A stretch of DNA of 64,000 nt from Klebsiella spallanzanii. GTDB taxonomy: Bacteria > Pseudomonadota > Gammaproteobacteria > Enterobacterales > Enterobacteriaceae. Positions 1-9,693 of the stretch are shown here, one piece after another. Both the position numbers and the translations under genes were made by a program. The number at the start of each line of letters is the position of its first letter. The first letter of the stretch is position 1. The DNA is taken from contig NZ_CABGGS010000004.1 of the NCBI RefSeq assembly GCF_902158555.1, positions 169,009 through 233,008 of the forward strand, given 5' to 3'. A model generated the notes under the pieces. It saw only the letters and a program-made list of their open reading frames with translations, was not told the DNA's origin and made no database searches.

Positions 1-2
1 CG

Positions 3-2324
3 GTTTTGATTGCCGCCTACGGCGTCTATCTCGACCAGAAAATCCGCAGCCGCATTGACGGTAAAGTCTGGGATCTGCCCGCCGCAGTCTATGGCCGGAT
101 GGTCAATCTCGAGCCAGATATGCAGATCAGCAAAAACGAGATGGTGCGCCTGCTCAACGCCACGCAGTATCGTCAGGTGAGCGCGATGACGCGCCCGGGC
201 GAATACACGGTGCAGGCCAACAGCATTGAGATGATCCGCCGTCCGTTCGATTTCCCGGACAGTAAAGAAGGCCAGGTGCGCGCGCGTCTGAGCTTTGACG
301 GCGATCGTCTGGAAACTATCGAGAACATGGATAACAACCGCCAGTTCGGTTTCTTCCGTCTCGATCCGCGCCTGATCACCATGCTGCAATCGGCCAACGG
401 TGAACAGCGCCTGTTCGTGAAGCGTAACGGCTTCCCGGATCTGCTGGTCGATACGCTGCTGGCGACCGAAGACCGCCATTTCTACGAGCACGATGGTATC
501 AGCCTTTACTCGATTGGCCGTGCGGTGCTGGCTAACCTGACCGCCGGTCGTACGGTGCAGGGGGCGAGTACGCTGACCCAACAGCTGGTGAAGAACCTGT
601 TCCTCTCCAGCGAACGTTCATACTGGCGTAAGATTAATGAAGCCTATATGGCGCTGATCGTTGATGCCCGTTACAGCAAGGATCGCATCCTTGAGCTGTA
701 TATGAACGAGGTGTACCTCGGTCAGAGCGGCGATAACGAAATCCGCGGCTTCCCGCTGGCGAGCCTGTATTACTTTGGCCGCCCGGTGGAAGAGCTGAGC
801 CTCGATCAGCAGGCGCTGCTGGTGGGAATGGTAAAAGGTGCGTCGGTTTATAACCCGTGGCGTAACCCGAAACTGGCGCTGGAGCGACGCAACCTCGTGC
901 TGCGTCTCCTGCAACAGCAGCAGATCATCGATCAAGAACTGTATGACATGCTGAGCGCGCGTCCGCTGGGCGTACAGCCGCGCGGCGGGGTTATCTCTCC
1001 GCAGCCTGCGTTTATGCAGATGGTGCGTCAGGAGCTGCAGGCGAAATTGGGCGATAAAGTGAAAGATCTCTCCGGCGTGAAGATCTTTACCACCTTCGAC
1101 TCGGTTGCGCAGGATGCAGCGGAAAAAGCGGCGATAGAAGGCATCCCGGCGCTGAAGAAACAGCGTAAGCTGCCGGATCTGGAAACCGCGATGGTTGTGG
1201 TCGACCGCTTTACCGGTGAGGTGCGGGCGATGGTTGGCGGGGCGGAGCCGCAGTTTGCTGGTTATAACCGCGCGATGCAGGCGCGTCGTTCGATTGGTTC
1301 TCTGGCAAAACCGGCGACCTATCTGACTGCGCTGAGCCAGCCGAACCAGTATCGACTGAATACCTGGATTGCCGATGCGCCAATCGCGATTCGTCTGTCT
1401 AACGGTCAGACCTGGTCACCGCAGAACGACGATCGTCGCTACAGCGATAGCGGTAAAGTGATGTTGGTTGACGCCCTGACCCGTTCAATGAACGTGCCGA
1501 CGGTCAACCTCGGGATGGCGCTGGGCCTACCGGCGGTGGTCGATACCTGGACGAAGCTGGGGGCACCGAAGAACCAGCTTAACGCGGTTCCGTCTATGCT
1601 GCTGGGGGCGCTGAACCTGACGCCGATTGAGGTCGCGCAGGCGTTCCAGACCATTGCCAGCGGCGGTAATCGCGCGCAGCTGTCAGCGTTGCGTTCCGTT
1701 ATCGCTGAAGATGGTACCGTGCTGTATCAGAGCTATCCGCAGGCGGAACGCGCCGTTCCGGCACAGGCGGCGTATATGACGCTCTGGACCATGCAGCAGG
1801 TGGTGCAGCGCGGCACCGGTCGTCAGCTGGGTGCGAAGTATCCGGGTCTGCATCTGGCGGGTAAAACCGGGACCACCAACAATAACGTTGATACCTGGTT
1901 TGCCGGTATTGACGGCGGTCAGGTGACCATTACCTGGGTGGGTCGCGATAATAACCAGCCGACCAAGCTGTACGGAGCCAGCGGCGCAATGTCGATTTAT
2001 CAGCGCTATCTGGCTAACCAGACGCCAACGCCGCTGGTGCTGACCGCGCCGGAAGACGTTGTGGATATGGGCATCGATAGCAGCGGTAACTTTGTCTGCG
2101 GCGGCGGAATGCGTTCGCTTCCGGTATGGACGACCACGCCGGATGCGCTCTGCCAGCAGGGCGAGCAGATGCAACAGCAGCAGCTCGAACAGCAGCAGGC
2201 GAATAACCCGTTCAATCAGTCCGGGCAGCAGCAACAGCAGCAAAATCAGCAGCAGCAACCGCCGAAGCAGGAAAGTAGCGATGGCGTCGCGGGCTGGATT
2301 AAGGATATGTTCGGCAGCAAGTAA
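3..2324 (+). CDS. mrcB: Penicillin-binding protein 1B, 5'-truncated by the window edge
   Basis: Bifunctional inner-membrane peptidoglycan synthase (class A PBP) with glycosyltransferase and transpeptidase activity. The reading frame is open to the left edge, so roughly the first 70 residues (cytoplasmic tail and most of the membrane anchor) are missing; the TTG at position 6 is not a real start. Visible parts are the glycosyltransferase motifs [10 protein letters not shown] and [12 protein letters not shown], then the transpeptidase motifs SIGS (serine nucleophile in [10 protein letters not shown]), SMN and KTGT. The C-terminal tail is a glutamine-rich low-complexity stretch ending in a conserved [12 protein letters not shown] segment. 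Identity is clear from near-complete similarity to enterobacterial MrcB. A strong terminator follows. Confidence 0.97.
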
Positions 2325-2378
2325 TTATCCGCTTCATCCTGGAATGATTTTGCGGATAGGTTACTGCAATATAAATAG

Positions 2379-2412
2379 GCCCTCTAATACCTCAGTATTA
2401 GAGGGCTTTTTA
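2379..2412 (+). terminator. Intrinsic terminator after mrcB
   Basis: A perfect 12-bp stem (GCCCTCTAATAC paired with GTATTAGAGGGC) around a 4-base loop is followed by a T run. It separates mrcB from the fhu operon. Confidence 0.9.
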
Positions 2413-2501
2413 TATCTGTAAAATAATTAACAGCCATTTAACCCCACAATTACTGTCTGGTTATTTATTCAGCCTTTGATATCTCATGAGGGGCATATTT
2501 C

Positions 2502-2557
2502 TTGCCTTGCCTCAATCGTTTCGCCTATTATGTCATCCGTTATAATAATAATTCTCG
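2502..2557 (+). promoter_or_regulatory. fhuA promoter region with Fur-box-like site
   Basis: A candidate -35 TTGCCT (2502-2507) and -10 TATTAT (2526-2531) are 18 bases apart. Positions 2543-2557 match 11 of 14 informative positions of the 7-1-7 Fur consensus TGATAATnATTATCA. Fur-Fe(II) repression of fhuACDB is established in enterobacteria. The exact promoter assignment is inference, because a second AT-rich -10-like hexamer (TATAAT, 2541-2546) overlaps the Fur site. Confidence 0.6.
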
Positions 2558-2593
2558 TTTACGTTATCATTCACTTCCATTAGAGATATACCC

Positions 2594-4807
2594 ATGGCGC
2601 GTCCAAAAACTGCTCAGCCAAACCACTCGCTGCGTAAAATCGCAGTCGTAGTAGCCACGGCGGTTAGCGGCATGTCTGTCTATGCACAGGCGGCAGTTGA
2701 ACCGAAAGAAGAAACGATTACCGTTGTTGCAGCACCGTCCAGCCAGGAAAGTGCCTGGGGACCGGCTCCGACAATCGCGGCAAAACGTTCGGCTACCGCA
2801 ACAAAAACTGATACCCCGATAGAAAAAACGCCGCAGTCTATTTCCGTGGTCACCCGCCAGGAAATGGAGATGAAGCAGCCAACAACGGTCAAAGAAGCGC
2901 TGGCTTATACGCCGGGCGTATTCTCTACCCGCGGCAGCTCGACTACCTATGATGTGGTGACAATTCGTGGCTTCACCACCTCCACGACGGTGAATACCAA
3001 CCAGTATCTGGATGGTATGAAACTGCAGGGCAATAACTATTCTGAAGTATCGATGGACCCTTATTTCCTCGAACGTGTGGAAGTCATGCGCGGGCCAACC
3101 TCGGTGCTTTACGGCAACAGCAACCCTGGCGGCATCGTCAGTATGGTCAGCAAACGCCCAACCACAGAGCCGCTGAAAGAAATCCAGTTCAAAATGGGTA
3201 CCGATAACCTGTGGCAGACCGGCTTTGACTTCAGCGACGCCATTGATGATAACGGCGTATGGTCATATCGTCTGACCGGGTTAGGCCGCAGCCAGGATGC
3301 CCAGCAGCAGATGGCGAAATCTACTCGCTACGCGGTAGCACCGTCCTTTAGCTGGCGTCCGGATGACAAAACCGATTTCACCTTCCTGAGTAATTTCCAG
3401 AACGATCCGTATGCCGGTTATTACGGCTGGCTGCCGCGTGAAGGGACCGTGGTGCCGTATTACGACGCCAACGGCAACGCCCATAAGCTGCCGACGGATT
3501 TCAACGAAGGTGAATCGGATAATAAGATGGCGCGCCGCCAGCAGATGGTTGGCTACAGCTTCTCGCATCAGTTTGATGACACCTTCACTGTGCGTCAGAA
3601 CCTGCGTTATGCCGACGTGCATACCCTGTATCGTTCGGTCTATGGCAACGGCTATGCTCCGACAGGGAAGATCAACCGCGCGTATGTGCGCTCTGATGAA
3701 CATCTTAATACGTTTACCGTTGATACCCAGCTGCAGTCAGATTTTGCTACCGGTGCGGTAGGCCATACTCTGCTAACCGGCGTTGATTATTCGCGCATGC
3801 GCAACGATGTGAATGCACTTTATGGCTCAGCCGATTCTATTGACATACAGAACCCGCAGTACGGCAACCCTAATATTGATGTTAGCGGCCCATATGCCAA
3901 GTATGCGGTTCTCAATCGTATGGAGCAAACCGGCCTGTATGCGCAAGATCAGATGGAGTGGGATAAGTGGGTTATGACGCTGGGCGGTCGCTATGACTAT
4001 GCGATGGCTTCAACTCTGACTCGCTCTTCTGACTCGCTGGCTAAAAACCACGATCAGCAGTTTACCTGGCGCGGTGGAATTAACTATCTGTTCGATAATG
4101 GTATCTCTCCATACTTCAGCTACAGCCAGTCTTTCGAACCGGTTTCCGGATCGTCCCGGGATGGAAAACCCTTCGATGCTTCCCACGGCGAACAGTATGA
4201 AACGGGGGTTAAGTATGTGCCGAAAGATATGCCGATTGTGCTGACGGCGGCGGTATATCAGTTGACCAAAGATAAAAACCTGACGGCGGATCCAAATAAT
4301 TCTGCATTCAGTATCCAGACTGGTGAGATCCGCTCTCGCGGTATTGAGCTGGAAGCGAAAGCGGCGGTGAACGCCAATATTAACGTCACCGCGTCCTATA
4401 CCTACACTGACGCTGAATACCAACACGACACCGTGTTTAACGGCAAACGTCCGGCGGAAGTGCCACGCAATATGGCATCACTGTGGGCAGATTACACCTT
4501 CCACGAAACCGCGCTTAGCGGGCTGACGCTGGGTGCCGGTGCGCGTTATGTCGGTTCAACGGTGAGCTATTACAAGAATGACACTTCTACGGGGAATAAA
4601 AATGATTCCTTCAATGTGGCAAGTTACGCTGTAATGGATGCTACCGTGAAATACGATTTGGCACGCTTTGGTTTGCCGGGATCGTCGATTGGGGTCAACG
4701 TCAACAACCTGTTCGATCGTGAATACGTTTCCAGCTGCTACAGTGAATACGCGTGCTACTGGGGCGCAGAGCGTCAGGTCGTGGCAACCGCAACTTTCCG
4801 TTTCTAA
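2594..4807 (+). CDS. fhuA: TonB-dependent ferrichrome outer-membrane receptor FhuA
   Basis: Outer-membrane gated channel for ferrichrome-type hydroxamate siderophores, and known in E. coli as a receptor for several phages and colicin M. A signal peptide ends at AQA (about residue 33), followed by a TonB box (ETITVV), a plug domain with the motif RGPTSVLYG, and a 22-strand barrel ending in the conserved C-terminal aromatic residue (ATATFRF). At 737 residues it is close to family length. The plug, periplasmic turns and last strands resemble E. coli FhuA closely, while several extracellular-loop segments are clearly different. It is first gene of fhuACDB, with a 45-base gap to fhuC. Confidence 0.95.
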   Translation: MARPKTAQPNHSLRKIAVVVATAVSGMSVYAQAAVEPKEETITVVAAPSSQESAWGPAPTIAAKRSATATKTDTPIEKTPQSISVVTRQEMEMKQPTTVKEALAYTPGVFSTRGSSTTYDVVTIRGFTTSTTVNTNQYLDGMKLQGNNYSEVSMDPYFLERVEVMRGPTSVLYGNSNPGGIVSMVSKRPTTEPLKEIQFKMGTDNLWQTGFDFSDAIDDNGVWSYRLTGLGRSQDAQQQMAKSTRYAVAPSFSWRPDDKTDFTFLSNFQNDPYAGYYGWLPREGTVVPYYDANGNAHKLPTDFNEGESDNKMARRQQMVGYSFSHQFDDTFTVRQNLRYADVHTLYRSVYGNGYAPTGKINRAYVRSDEHLNTFTVDTQLQSDFATGAVGHTLLTGVDYSRMRNDVNALYGSADSIDIQNPQYGNPNIDVSGPYAKYAVLNRMEQTGLYAQDQMEWDKWVMTLGGRYDYAMASTLTRSSDSLAKNHDQQFTWRGGINYLFDNGISPYFSYSQSFEPVSGSSRDGKPFDASHGEQYETGVKYVPKDMPIVLTAAVYQLTKDKNLTADPNNSAFSIQTGEIRSRGIELEAKAAVNANINVTASYTYTDAEYQHDTVFNGKRPAEVPRNMASLWADYTFHETALSGLTLGAGARYVGSTVSYYKNDTSTGNKNDSFNVASYAVMDATVKYDLARFGLPGSSIGVNVNNLFDREYVSSCYSEYACYWGAERQVVATATFRF

Positions 4808-4852
4808 CCACTTAACGGGCGCGGTTCGCCGCGCCTCTTACCGGGTCCCGTT

Positions 4853-5650
4853 ATGCAGGAAAACACTCCGCACTCCGATACTACGTTTTCGCTGGACCGC
4901 GTGACCTTCCGCGTGCCCGGCCGCACGTTGCTGCATCCTCTCTCATTAACCTTCCCGGCGGGAAAAGTGACTGGCCTGATTGGCCATAACGGCTCCGGAA
5001 AATCGACGCTGTTGAAAATGCTGGGCCGCCATCAGCCGCCTTCGGAAGGTGATGTTTTGCTCGACGGTCAGCCGCTCGACAGCTGGGGCAGCAAAGCGTT
5101 TGCCCGCAAAGTCGCCTACCTGCCGCAGCAGCTGCCGCCAGCGGAGGGCATGACGGTGCGTGAACTGGTGGCTATCGGTCGCTATCCGTGGCACGGGGCG
5201 CTGGGGCGCTTTGGCGTAGCGGATCGCGAGAAAGTGGAAGAGGCGATAGCGCTGGTTGGGCTAAAACCGCTGGCTCATCGGCTGGTGGATAGCCTCTCCG
5301 GCGGCGAACGTCAGCGCGCGTGGATTGCCATGTTGGTAGCCCAGGATAGCCGCTGTTTGCTGCTCGACGAGCCGACCTCGGCGCTGGATATCGCCCACCA
5401 GGTGGATGTTCTGGCACTGGTTCACCGTCTTAGCCAGCAGCGCGGGCTGACGGTTATTGCCGTCCTGCATGATATTAATATGGCTGCCCGCTACTGCGAC
5501 TATCTGGTTGCTCTGCGCGGCGGTGAGATGATTGCTCAGGGAACGCCTGCGGAACTGATGCGCAGTGAAACCCTGGAACAAATTTACGGTATTCCGATGG
5601 GGATCCTGCCGCATCCGGCTGGCGCTGCGCCGGTAAGTTTTGTCTATTAA
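4853..5650 (+). CDS. fhuC: Ferrichrome ABC transporter ATP-binding protein FhuC
   Basis: Cytoplasmic ATPase that powers hydroxamate siderophore import through FhuB. Walker A GHNGSGKST is at residues 44-52, followed by the Q-loop (LPQQLPP), signature LSGGERQR, Walker B LLLDEPTSALD and the switch histidine in VLHDIN. Length of 265 matches the family. Its stop codon shares the A with the fhuD start (TAATG at 5648-5652), which suggests translational coupling. Confidence 0.96.
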   Translation: MQENTPHSDTTFSLDRVTFRVPGRTLLHPLSLTFPAGKVTGLIGHNGSGKSTLLKMLGRHQPPSEGDVLLDGQPLDSWGSKAFARKVAYLPQQLPPAEGMTVRELVAIGRYPWHGALGRFGVADREKVEEAIALVGLKPLAHRLVDSLSGGERQRAWIAMLVAQDSRCLLLDEPTSALDIAHQVDVLALVHRLSQQRGLTVIAVLHDINMAARYCDYLVALRGGEMIAQGTPAELMRSETLEQIYGIPMGILPHPAGAAPVSFVY

Positions 5651-6540
5651 TGGAAAACCTGAATCTAATTACGCGGCGGCGCCTGCTGACCGCGATGGCT
5701 CTGTCGCCGCTGCTGTGGCAGATGCGCGGCGCGCGGGCGGCGGAAGTTGACCCGCAGCGTATTGTCGCTCTGGAGTGGCTGCCGGTCGAGCTGCTGCTGG
5801 CGCTGGGCGTCACGCCTTATGGCGTCGCCGATATCCCGAACTACAGACTATGGGTTAATGAACCTGCGCTGCCGGACTCGGTGATTGATGTCGGGCTGCG
5901 CACCGAGCCGAATCTTGAACTGCTGACCCAGATGAAACCATCATTTCTGGTCTGGTCGGCAGGATATGGTCCCTCGTCGGAAAAACTGGCGCGGATTGCG
6001 CCCGGGCGAGGATTCACCTTCAGCGACGGTAAGCGCCCGCTGATGATGGCTCAGCAGTCACTTAGTGAAATGGCTGAACTGATCGGCAAACAGCAGGAAG
6101 CGAAACGCCATCTGGCGGAGTTTGACGCGCTGATGGAGAGCCTGCGGCCACGCTTTGCCAAACGCGCCGATCGCCCGCTACTGATGATTACCCTGCTTGA
6201 TACTCGTCACGTGCTGGTTTTTGCGCAAAACTGTCTGTTTCAGGAAGTGCTCGAACGCTTTGATATCCAAAACGCCTGGCAGGGGGAAACCACCTTCTGG
6301 GGGAGCGTTACCGTCGGTATTGACCGGCTGGCGGCCTACAGGGACGTTGACGTTATCTGCTTCGATCATGGCAATGAGCGGGAAATGGCGCAGCTTATGG
6401 CGACGCCGCTGTGGCGGGCGATGCCCTTTGTTCGCGCAGGGCGTTTTCAGCGCGTCCCGGCGGTGTGGTTCTACGGTGCGACGCTATCGGCGATGTATTT
6501 TGCCCGCGTGCTGGCCGATGCGCAGGGAGGTCCGGCGTGA
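5650..6540 (+). CDS. fhuD: Periplasmic ferrichrome-binding protein FhuD
   Basis: Class III (helical-backbone) solute-binding protein that delivers hydroxamate siderophores to FhuBC. The N-terminus carries a twin-arginine type signal (TRRRLLTAMALSPLLW) ending near GARA, consistent with Tat export known for E. coli FhuD. The mature part begins with the family hallmark RIVALEWLPVELLLALG. It overlaps fhuC by one base at the start and fhuB by four bases at the end. Confidence 0.95.
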   Translation: MENLNLITRRRLLTAMALSPLLWQMRGARAAEVDPQRIVALEWLPVELLLALGVTPYGVADIPNYRLWVNEPALPDSVIDVGLRTEPNLELLTQMKPSFLVWSAGYGPSSEKLARIAPGRGFTFSDGKRPLMMAQQSLSEMAELIGKQQEAKRHLAEFDALMESLRPRFAKRADRPLLMITLLDTRHVLVFAQNCLFQEVLERFDIQNAWQGETTFWGSVTVGIDRLAAYRDVDVICFDHGNEREMAQLMATPLWRAMPFVRAGRFQRVPAVWFYGATLSAMYFARVLADAQGGPA

Positions 6541-8519
6541 GGCAGCGAATTTCTCCTCTGGCGATACTGTTGCTTTCGATACTCCTTATCGCCGCTTTTA
6601 CGCTAACGCTGTTCAACCTTAACGTGGCGCTGCCGCGAAGCGAATGGGTTCAGGCGCTCTGGCAACCGAATATCGATAATATCGCCCAGATGCTGTTCCA
6701 CTACAGCCTGCTGCCGCGGCTGGCAATATCGCTGCTGGTCGGCGCCGGACTGGGGCTGGTGGGCGTACTGTTCCAGCAGGTGCTGCGTAATCCGCTGGCG
6801 GAGCCGACGACTCTTGGCGTGGCGACTGGCGCGCAGCTAGGGATGACGGTAACGACACTGTGGGCAATCCCTGGCGTACTGGCGTCGCAGTTTGCCGCGC
6901 TGGCCGGGGCGTGTCTGGTCGGTGCGCTGGTATTTGGCGTCTCCTGGGGCAAACGCCTTTCGCCGGTAACGCTGATTCTGGCAGGGCTGGTGGTCAGTCT
7001 CTACTGCGGCGCGCTCAATCAGCTGATGGCGATTTTCCATCACGACCAGCTACAAAGCATGTTCTTGTGGAGCACCGGCACCCTGACGCAGACCGACTGG
7101 AGCGTGGTGCAGCGGCTGTGGCCGCAGCTGTTGGGCGGAGCGATTTTAACTCTGCTGCTGTTGCGTCCGCTGACCTTGATGGGGCTGGACGACGGCGTGG
7201 CGCGCAACCTCGGGCTGGCGCTCTCGCTGGCTCGGCTGGGGGCGTTGACGCTGGCGATTATCATTAGCGCGCTGCTGGTGAATGCGGTGGGGATTATTGG
7301 TTTTATCGGTCTGTTCGCGCCTCTGCTGGCGAAGATGCTGGGCGCGCGCCGTCTGTTGTCGCGCCTGCTGCTGGCGGCCCTGATTGGCGCGCTGCTGCTG
7401 TGGCTCTCCGATCAGCTTATCCTCTGGCTGACCCGGGTATGGATGGAAGTCTCCACTGGCTCGGTGACCGCGCTGATTGGCGCGCCGCTGCTGCTATGGC
7501 TGCTGCCGCGCCTGCGTAGTATTAGCGCGCCGGTGATGAACGGTGGCGATAAGGTATTGGCTGAACGGCAAAATGTGCTGTGGTTTGCGCTGGGCGGCCT
7601 GGTGATTTTGCTGCTGGCAATTATCGTTGCGCTGGCTTTTGGTCGCGACGCGCAGGGCTGGCACTGGGCCAGCGGTACGTTACTGGATCAACTGATGCCC
7701 TGGCGCTGGCCGCGCATTCTGGCGGCGCTGTTTGCCGGCATGATGCTGGCGGTGGCGGGCTGCATTATCCAACGTCTAACCGGTAATCCGATGGCCAGCC
7801 CGGAAGTGCTCGGGATCAGCTCCGGCGCGGCGTTCGGCGTGGTGGTGATGCTGTTTTTTGTGCCGGGCAATGCGTTTGGCTGGCTGCTGCCTGCTGGTAG
7901 CATCGGGGCCGCCGCAACGTTGCTGATCATCCTGATTGCTGCCGGGCGCGGCGGGTTCTCACCGCATCGTATGCTGCTGGCGGGGATGGCGCTGAGTACT
8001 GCGTTTACCATGCTGCTGATGATGCTGCAGGCCAGCGGCGATCCGCGAATGGCGCAGATCCTGACGTGGATTTCCGGTTCAACCTACAGCGCGACGCCAG
8101 AGTTAGTCGTGCGTAGCGGCATGGTGATGCTGATCCTGCTGGTGCTGGCCCCGCTATGTCGCCGTTGGCTAACGATTCTGCCGTTGGGCGGCGAAGCGGC
8201 GAGAGCGGTCGGGATGGCACTGACGCCGTCGCGTATTGGGCTACTGCTGCTGGCGGCATGTCTGACCGCCACCGCGACGTTAACCATTGGTCCATTGAGC
8301 TTTGTGGGGCTAATGGCACCGCATATTGCCCGTATGATGGGGTTTCGACGTACGATGCCGCATATGGTGATGTCCGGGCTGATTGGTGGGGTGCTGCTGG
8401 TGTTCGCCGACTGGTGTGGCCGAATGATGATGTTCCCGTACCAGATCCCGGCGGGACTGCTGTCGACCTTTATCGGCGCACCGTACTTTATCTATCTGTT
8501 AAGAAAGCAGAGCAGGTAG
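6537..8519 (+). CDS. fhuB: Ferrichrome ABC transporter permease FhuB (fused double permease)
   Basis: Inner-membrane permease with two homologous FecCD-type halves in one chain, about 20 membrane segments. I chose the GTG at 6537, which overlaps the fhuD stop (GTGA) and gives 660 residues, the E. coli length; an in-frame upstream ATG inside fhuD is not credible. Repeated permease signatures are visible in both halves (NPLAEPTTLGVATGA and NPMASPEVLGISSGA; GFIGLFAPLLAK and SFVGLMAPHIAR). Last gene of the fhu operon. Confidence 0.95.
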   Translation: MRQRISPLAILLLSILLIAAFTLTLFNLNVALPRSEWVQALWQPNIDNIAQMLFHYSLLPRLAISLLVGAGLGLVGVLFQQVLRNPLAEPTTLGVATGAQLGMTVTTLWAIPGVLASQFAALAGACLVGALVFGVSWGKRLSPVTLILAGLVVSLYCGALNQLMAIFHHDQLQSMFLWSTGTLTQTDWSVVQRLWPQLLGGAILTLLLLRPLTLMGLDDGVARNLGLALSLARLGALTLAIIISALLVNAVGIIGFIGLFAPLLAKMLGARRLLSRLLLAALIGALLLWLSDQLILWLTRVWMEVSTGSVTALIGAPLLLWLLPRLRSISAPVMNGGDKVLAERQNVLWFALGGLVILLLAIIVALAFGRDAQGWHWASGTLLDQLMPWRWPRILAALFAGMMLAVAGCIIQRLTGNPMASPEVLGISSGAAFGVVVMLFFVPGNAFGWLLPAGSIGAAATLLIILIAAGRGGFSPHRMLLAGMALSTAFTMLLMMLQASGDPRMAQILTWISGSTYSATPELVVRSGMVMLILLVLAPLCRRWLTILPLGGEAARAVGMALTPSRIGLLLLAACLTATATLTIGPLSFVGLMAPHIARMMGFRRTMPHMVMSGLIGGVLLVFADWCGRMMMFPYQIPAGLLSTFIGAPYFIYLLRKQSR

Positions 8520-8525
8520 CGTTTT

Positions 8526-8558
8526 GGCATCGCGATGCCCGGCGGGCGTCGCGATGTC
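8526..8558. repeat. REP-like palindromic hairpin between convergent fhuB and rpn
   Basis: A 15-base arm (8526-8540) pairs with 8544-8558 across a 3-base loop, with two G-U-compatible mismatches. The left arm itself contains the perfect 12-base palindrome GCATCGCGATGC. No T run follows on either strand, so it looks like an intergenic REP-type or mRNA-stabilising element rather than an intrinsic terminator. Confidence 0.55.
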
Positions 8559-8564
8559 ATCTGA

Positions 8565-9485
8565 TCAACCACCTGAATTCTGCAACTGTTTGATTTCGTT
8601 TTCCGTTAATTCGGTGAGCTGAATGACCAGCGACTGTTCCATTCCGTTTTCCAGCATCCGGTTGGCAATTTTTAGCCGAGCCTTTGCTTCACCTTTTTCA
8701 ACGCCCCATTCAAGAAAAAGTTCCTTACCGTTCTTCTCCAGCCATTCGTCCAGCGTTTCCATTGACTCCTCCTGCGGTATATGACTTACCAGTCCATTGA
8801 AAAAAGCCTTAGGGTTTGCGGTATAACCGCGCTGCCCCATATAGCTAAATAACACTTTTAGCTGTTCGGCGGTAGTGTATCCGGCGTTCAGCAGGCCCCC
8901 CAATTGCTCCAGCAGCAGCATGAGATCCCGTTGCCGAATATGTTTCTGCAGGAGCTCCAGTATCGCAATACGCCGGTGCTGCATAATCGCATCGTCAGGT
9001 ATGACGGTGATATCGACCAGCGGAAAAGGGCGGTTGTAGACTTTTTTTGCCCATTCCGGCGAGTCGAACAGGCTGTACCAGTTCATCGGGAAGGGGGAGG
9101 GCGAGGTTTTACCTTGATAAAACAGAATGGGGATAACCAGAGGGAGATGCGTATTTCCTGCTTCCAGATGTCGCCGCATGGCGGCGACGGCATAGCGCAT
9201 TAGGCGAAAAGCCATCTGCTTATCCGGTGAGCTTTGATGCTCAATAAGTACGTGGATATAGCCTGTCTTATCTTTTATTTTCAGGGAGTAAAGTATATCG
9301 GAGTAATAGGCGCGCAGGTCTTCTTCGATAAAATTACCTGATTCCAGCTGTAGCGTGCTGAGATCGCACAGCGTGCGCAGGTCTGTCGGAAGGTGGATAT
9401 CAATAAAATCTCTGGCGGTTTCGGTATGGGTCATGAGCTGTTTAAAGATTGCATCATGCGGTGTAGGGGAAGATTGCGTTGTCAT
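8565..9485 (-). CDS. Rpn-family recombination-promoting nuclease / putative transposase (PD-(D/E)XK)
   Basis: A 306-residue protein of the Transposase_31 (PF04754) / Rpn family. E. coli members (RpnA-E) are Mg-dependent DNA endonucleases that promote RecA-independent recombination. The start at 9485 was chosen because the family begins near PHDAIFKQL and AAGGA lies about nine bases upstream; the frame stays open further upstream but has no family similarity there. The nuclease core is visible as SDILY (D63) followed by the E-x-Q motif IEHQSS (E82, Q84). The C-terminus has the usual variable tail. There is no such gene between fhuB and hemL in E. coli K-12, so it is a lineage-specific insertion. 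It is isolated and convergent with fhuB. Confidence 0.88.
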   Translation of the reverse strand: MTTQSSPTPHDAIFKQLMTHTETARDFIDIHLPTDLRTLCDLSTLQLESGNFIEEDLRAYYSDILYSLKIKDKTGYIHVLIEHQSSPDKQMAFRLMRYAVAAMRRHLEAGNTHLPLVIPILFYQGKTSPSPFPMNWYSLFDSPEWAKKVYNRPFPLVDITVIPDDAIMQHRRIAILELLQKHIRQRDLMLLLEQLGGLLNAGYTTAEQLKVLFSYMGQRGYTANPKAFFNGLVSHIPQEESMETLDEWLEKNGKELFLEWGVEKGEAKARLKIANRMLENGMEQSLVIQLTELTENEIKQLQNSGG

Positions 9486-9662
9486 CCTGAGCGATCCTTG
9501 CGGCTGAGTTTTCGCTGAGAATCTGCTTTTGGCTGCACAGTGTCTGCCCGCGATTTTGGGTTCTACGAGGCGGAATGATGACAATCTTTTGAGGCGATCG
9601 AGTTTGCACAATGTTATGCGTCGGCCGACGCAAATTTGTGTTTTTTTAAGGCATGACGTTAT

Positions 9663-9686
9663 TGCCGGGGCCGCGTTGCCCCGGCA
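9663..9686 (-). terminator. GC-rich hairpin downstream of hemL
   Basis: A perfect 9-bp stem (TGCCGGGGC with GCCCCGGCA) and a 6-base loop lie eight bases beyond the hemL stop. No U tract follows on the minus strand, so it may act as a 3' stabiliser or weak terminator. Confidence 0.4.
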
Positions 9687-9693
9687 TTCAGGA

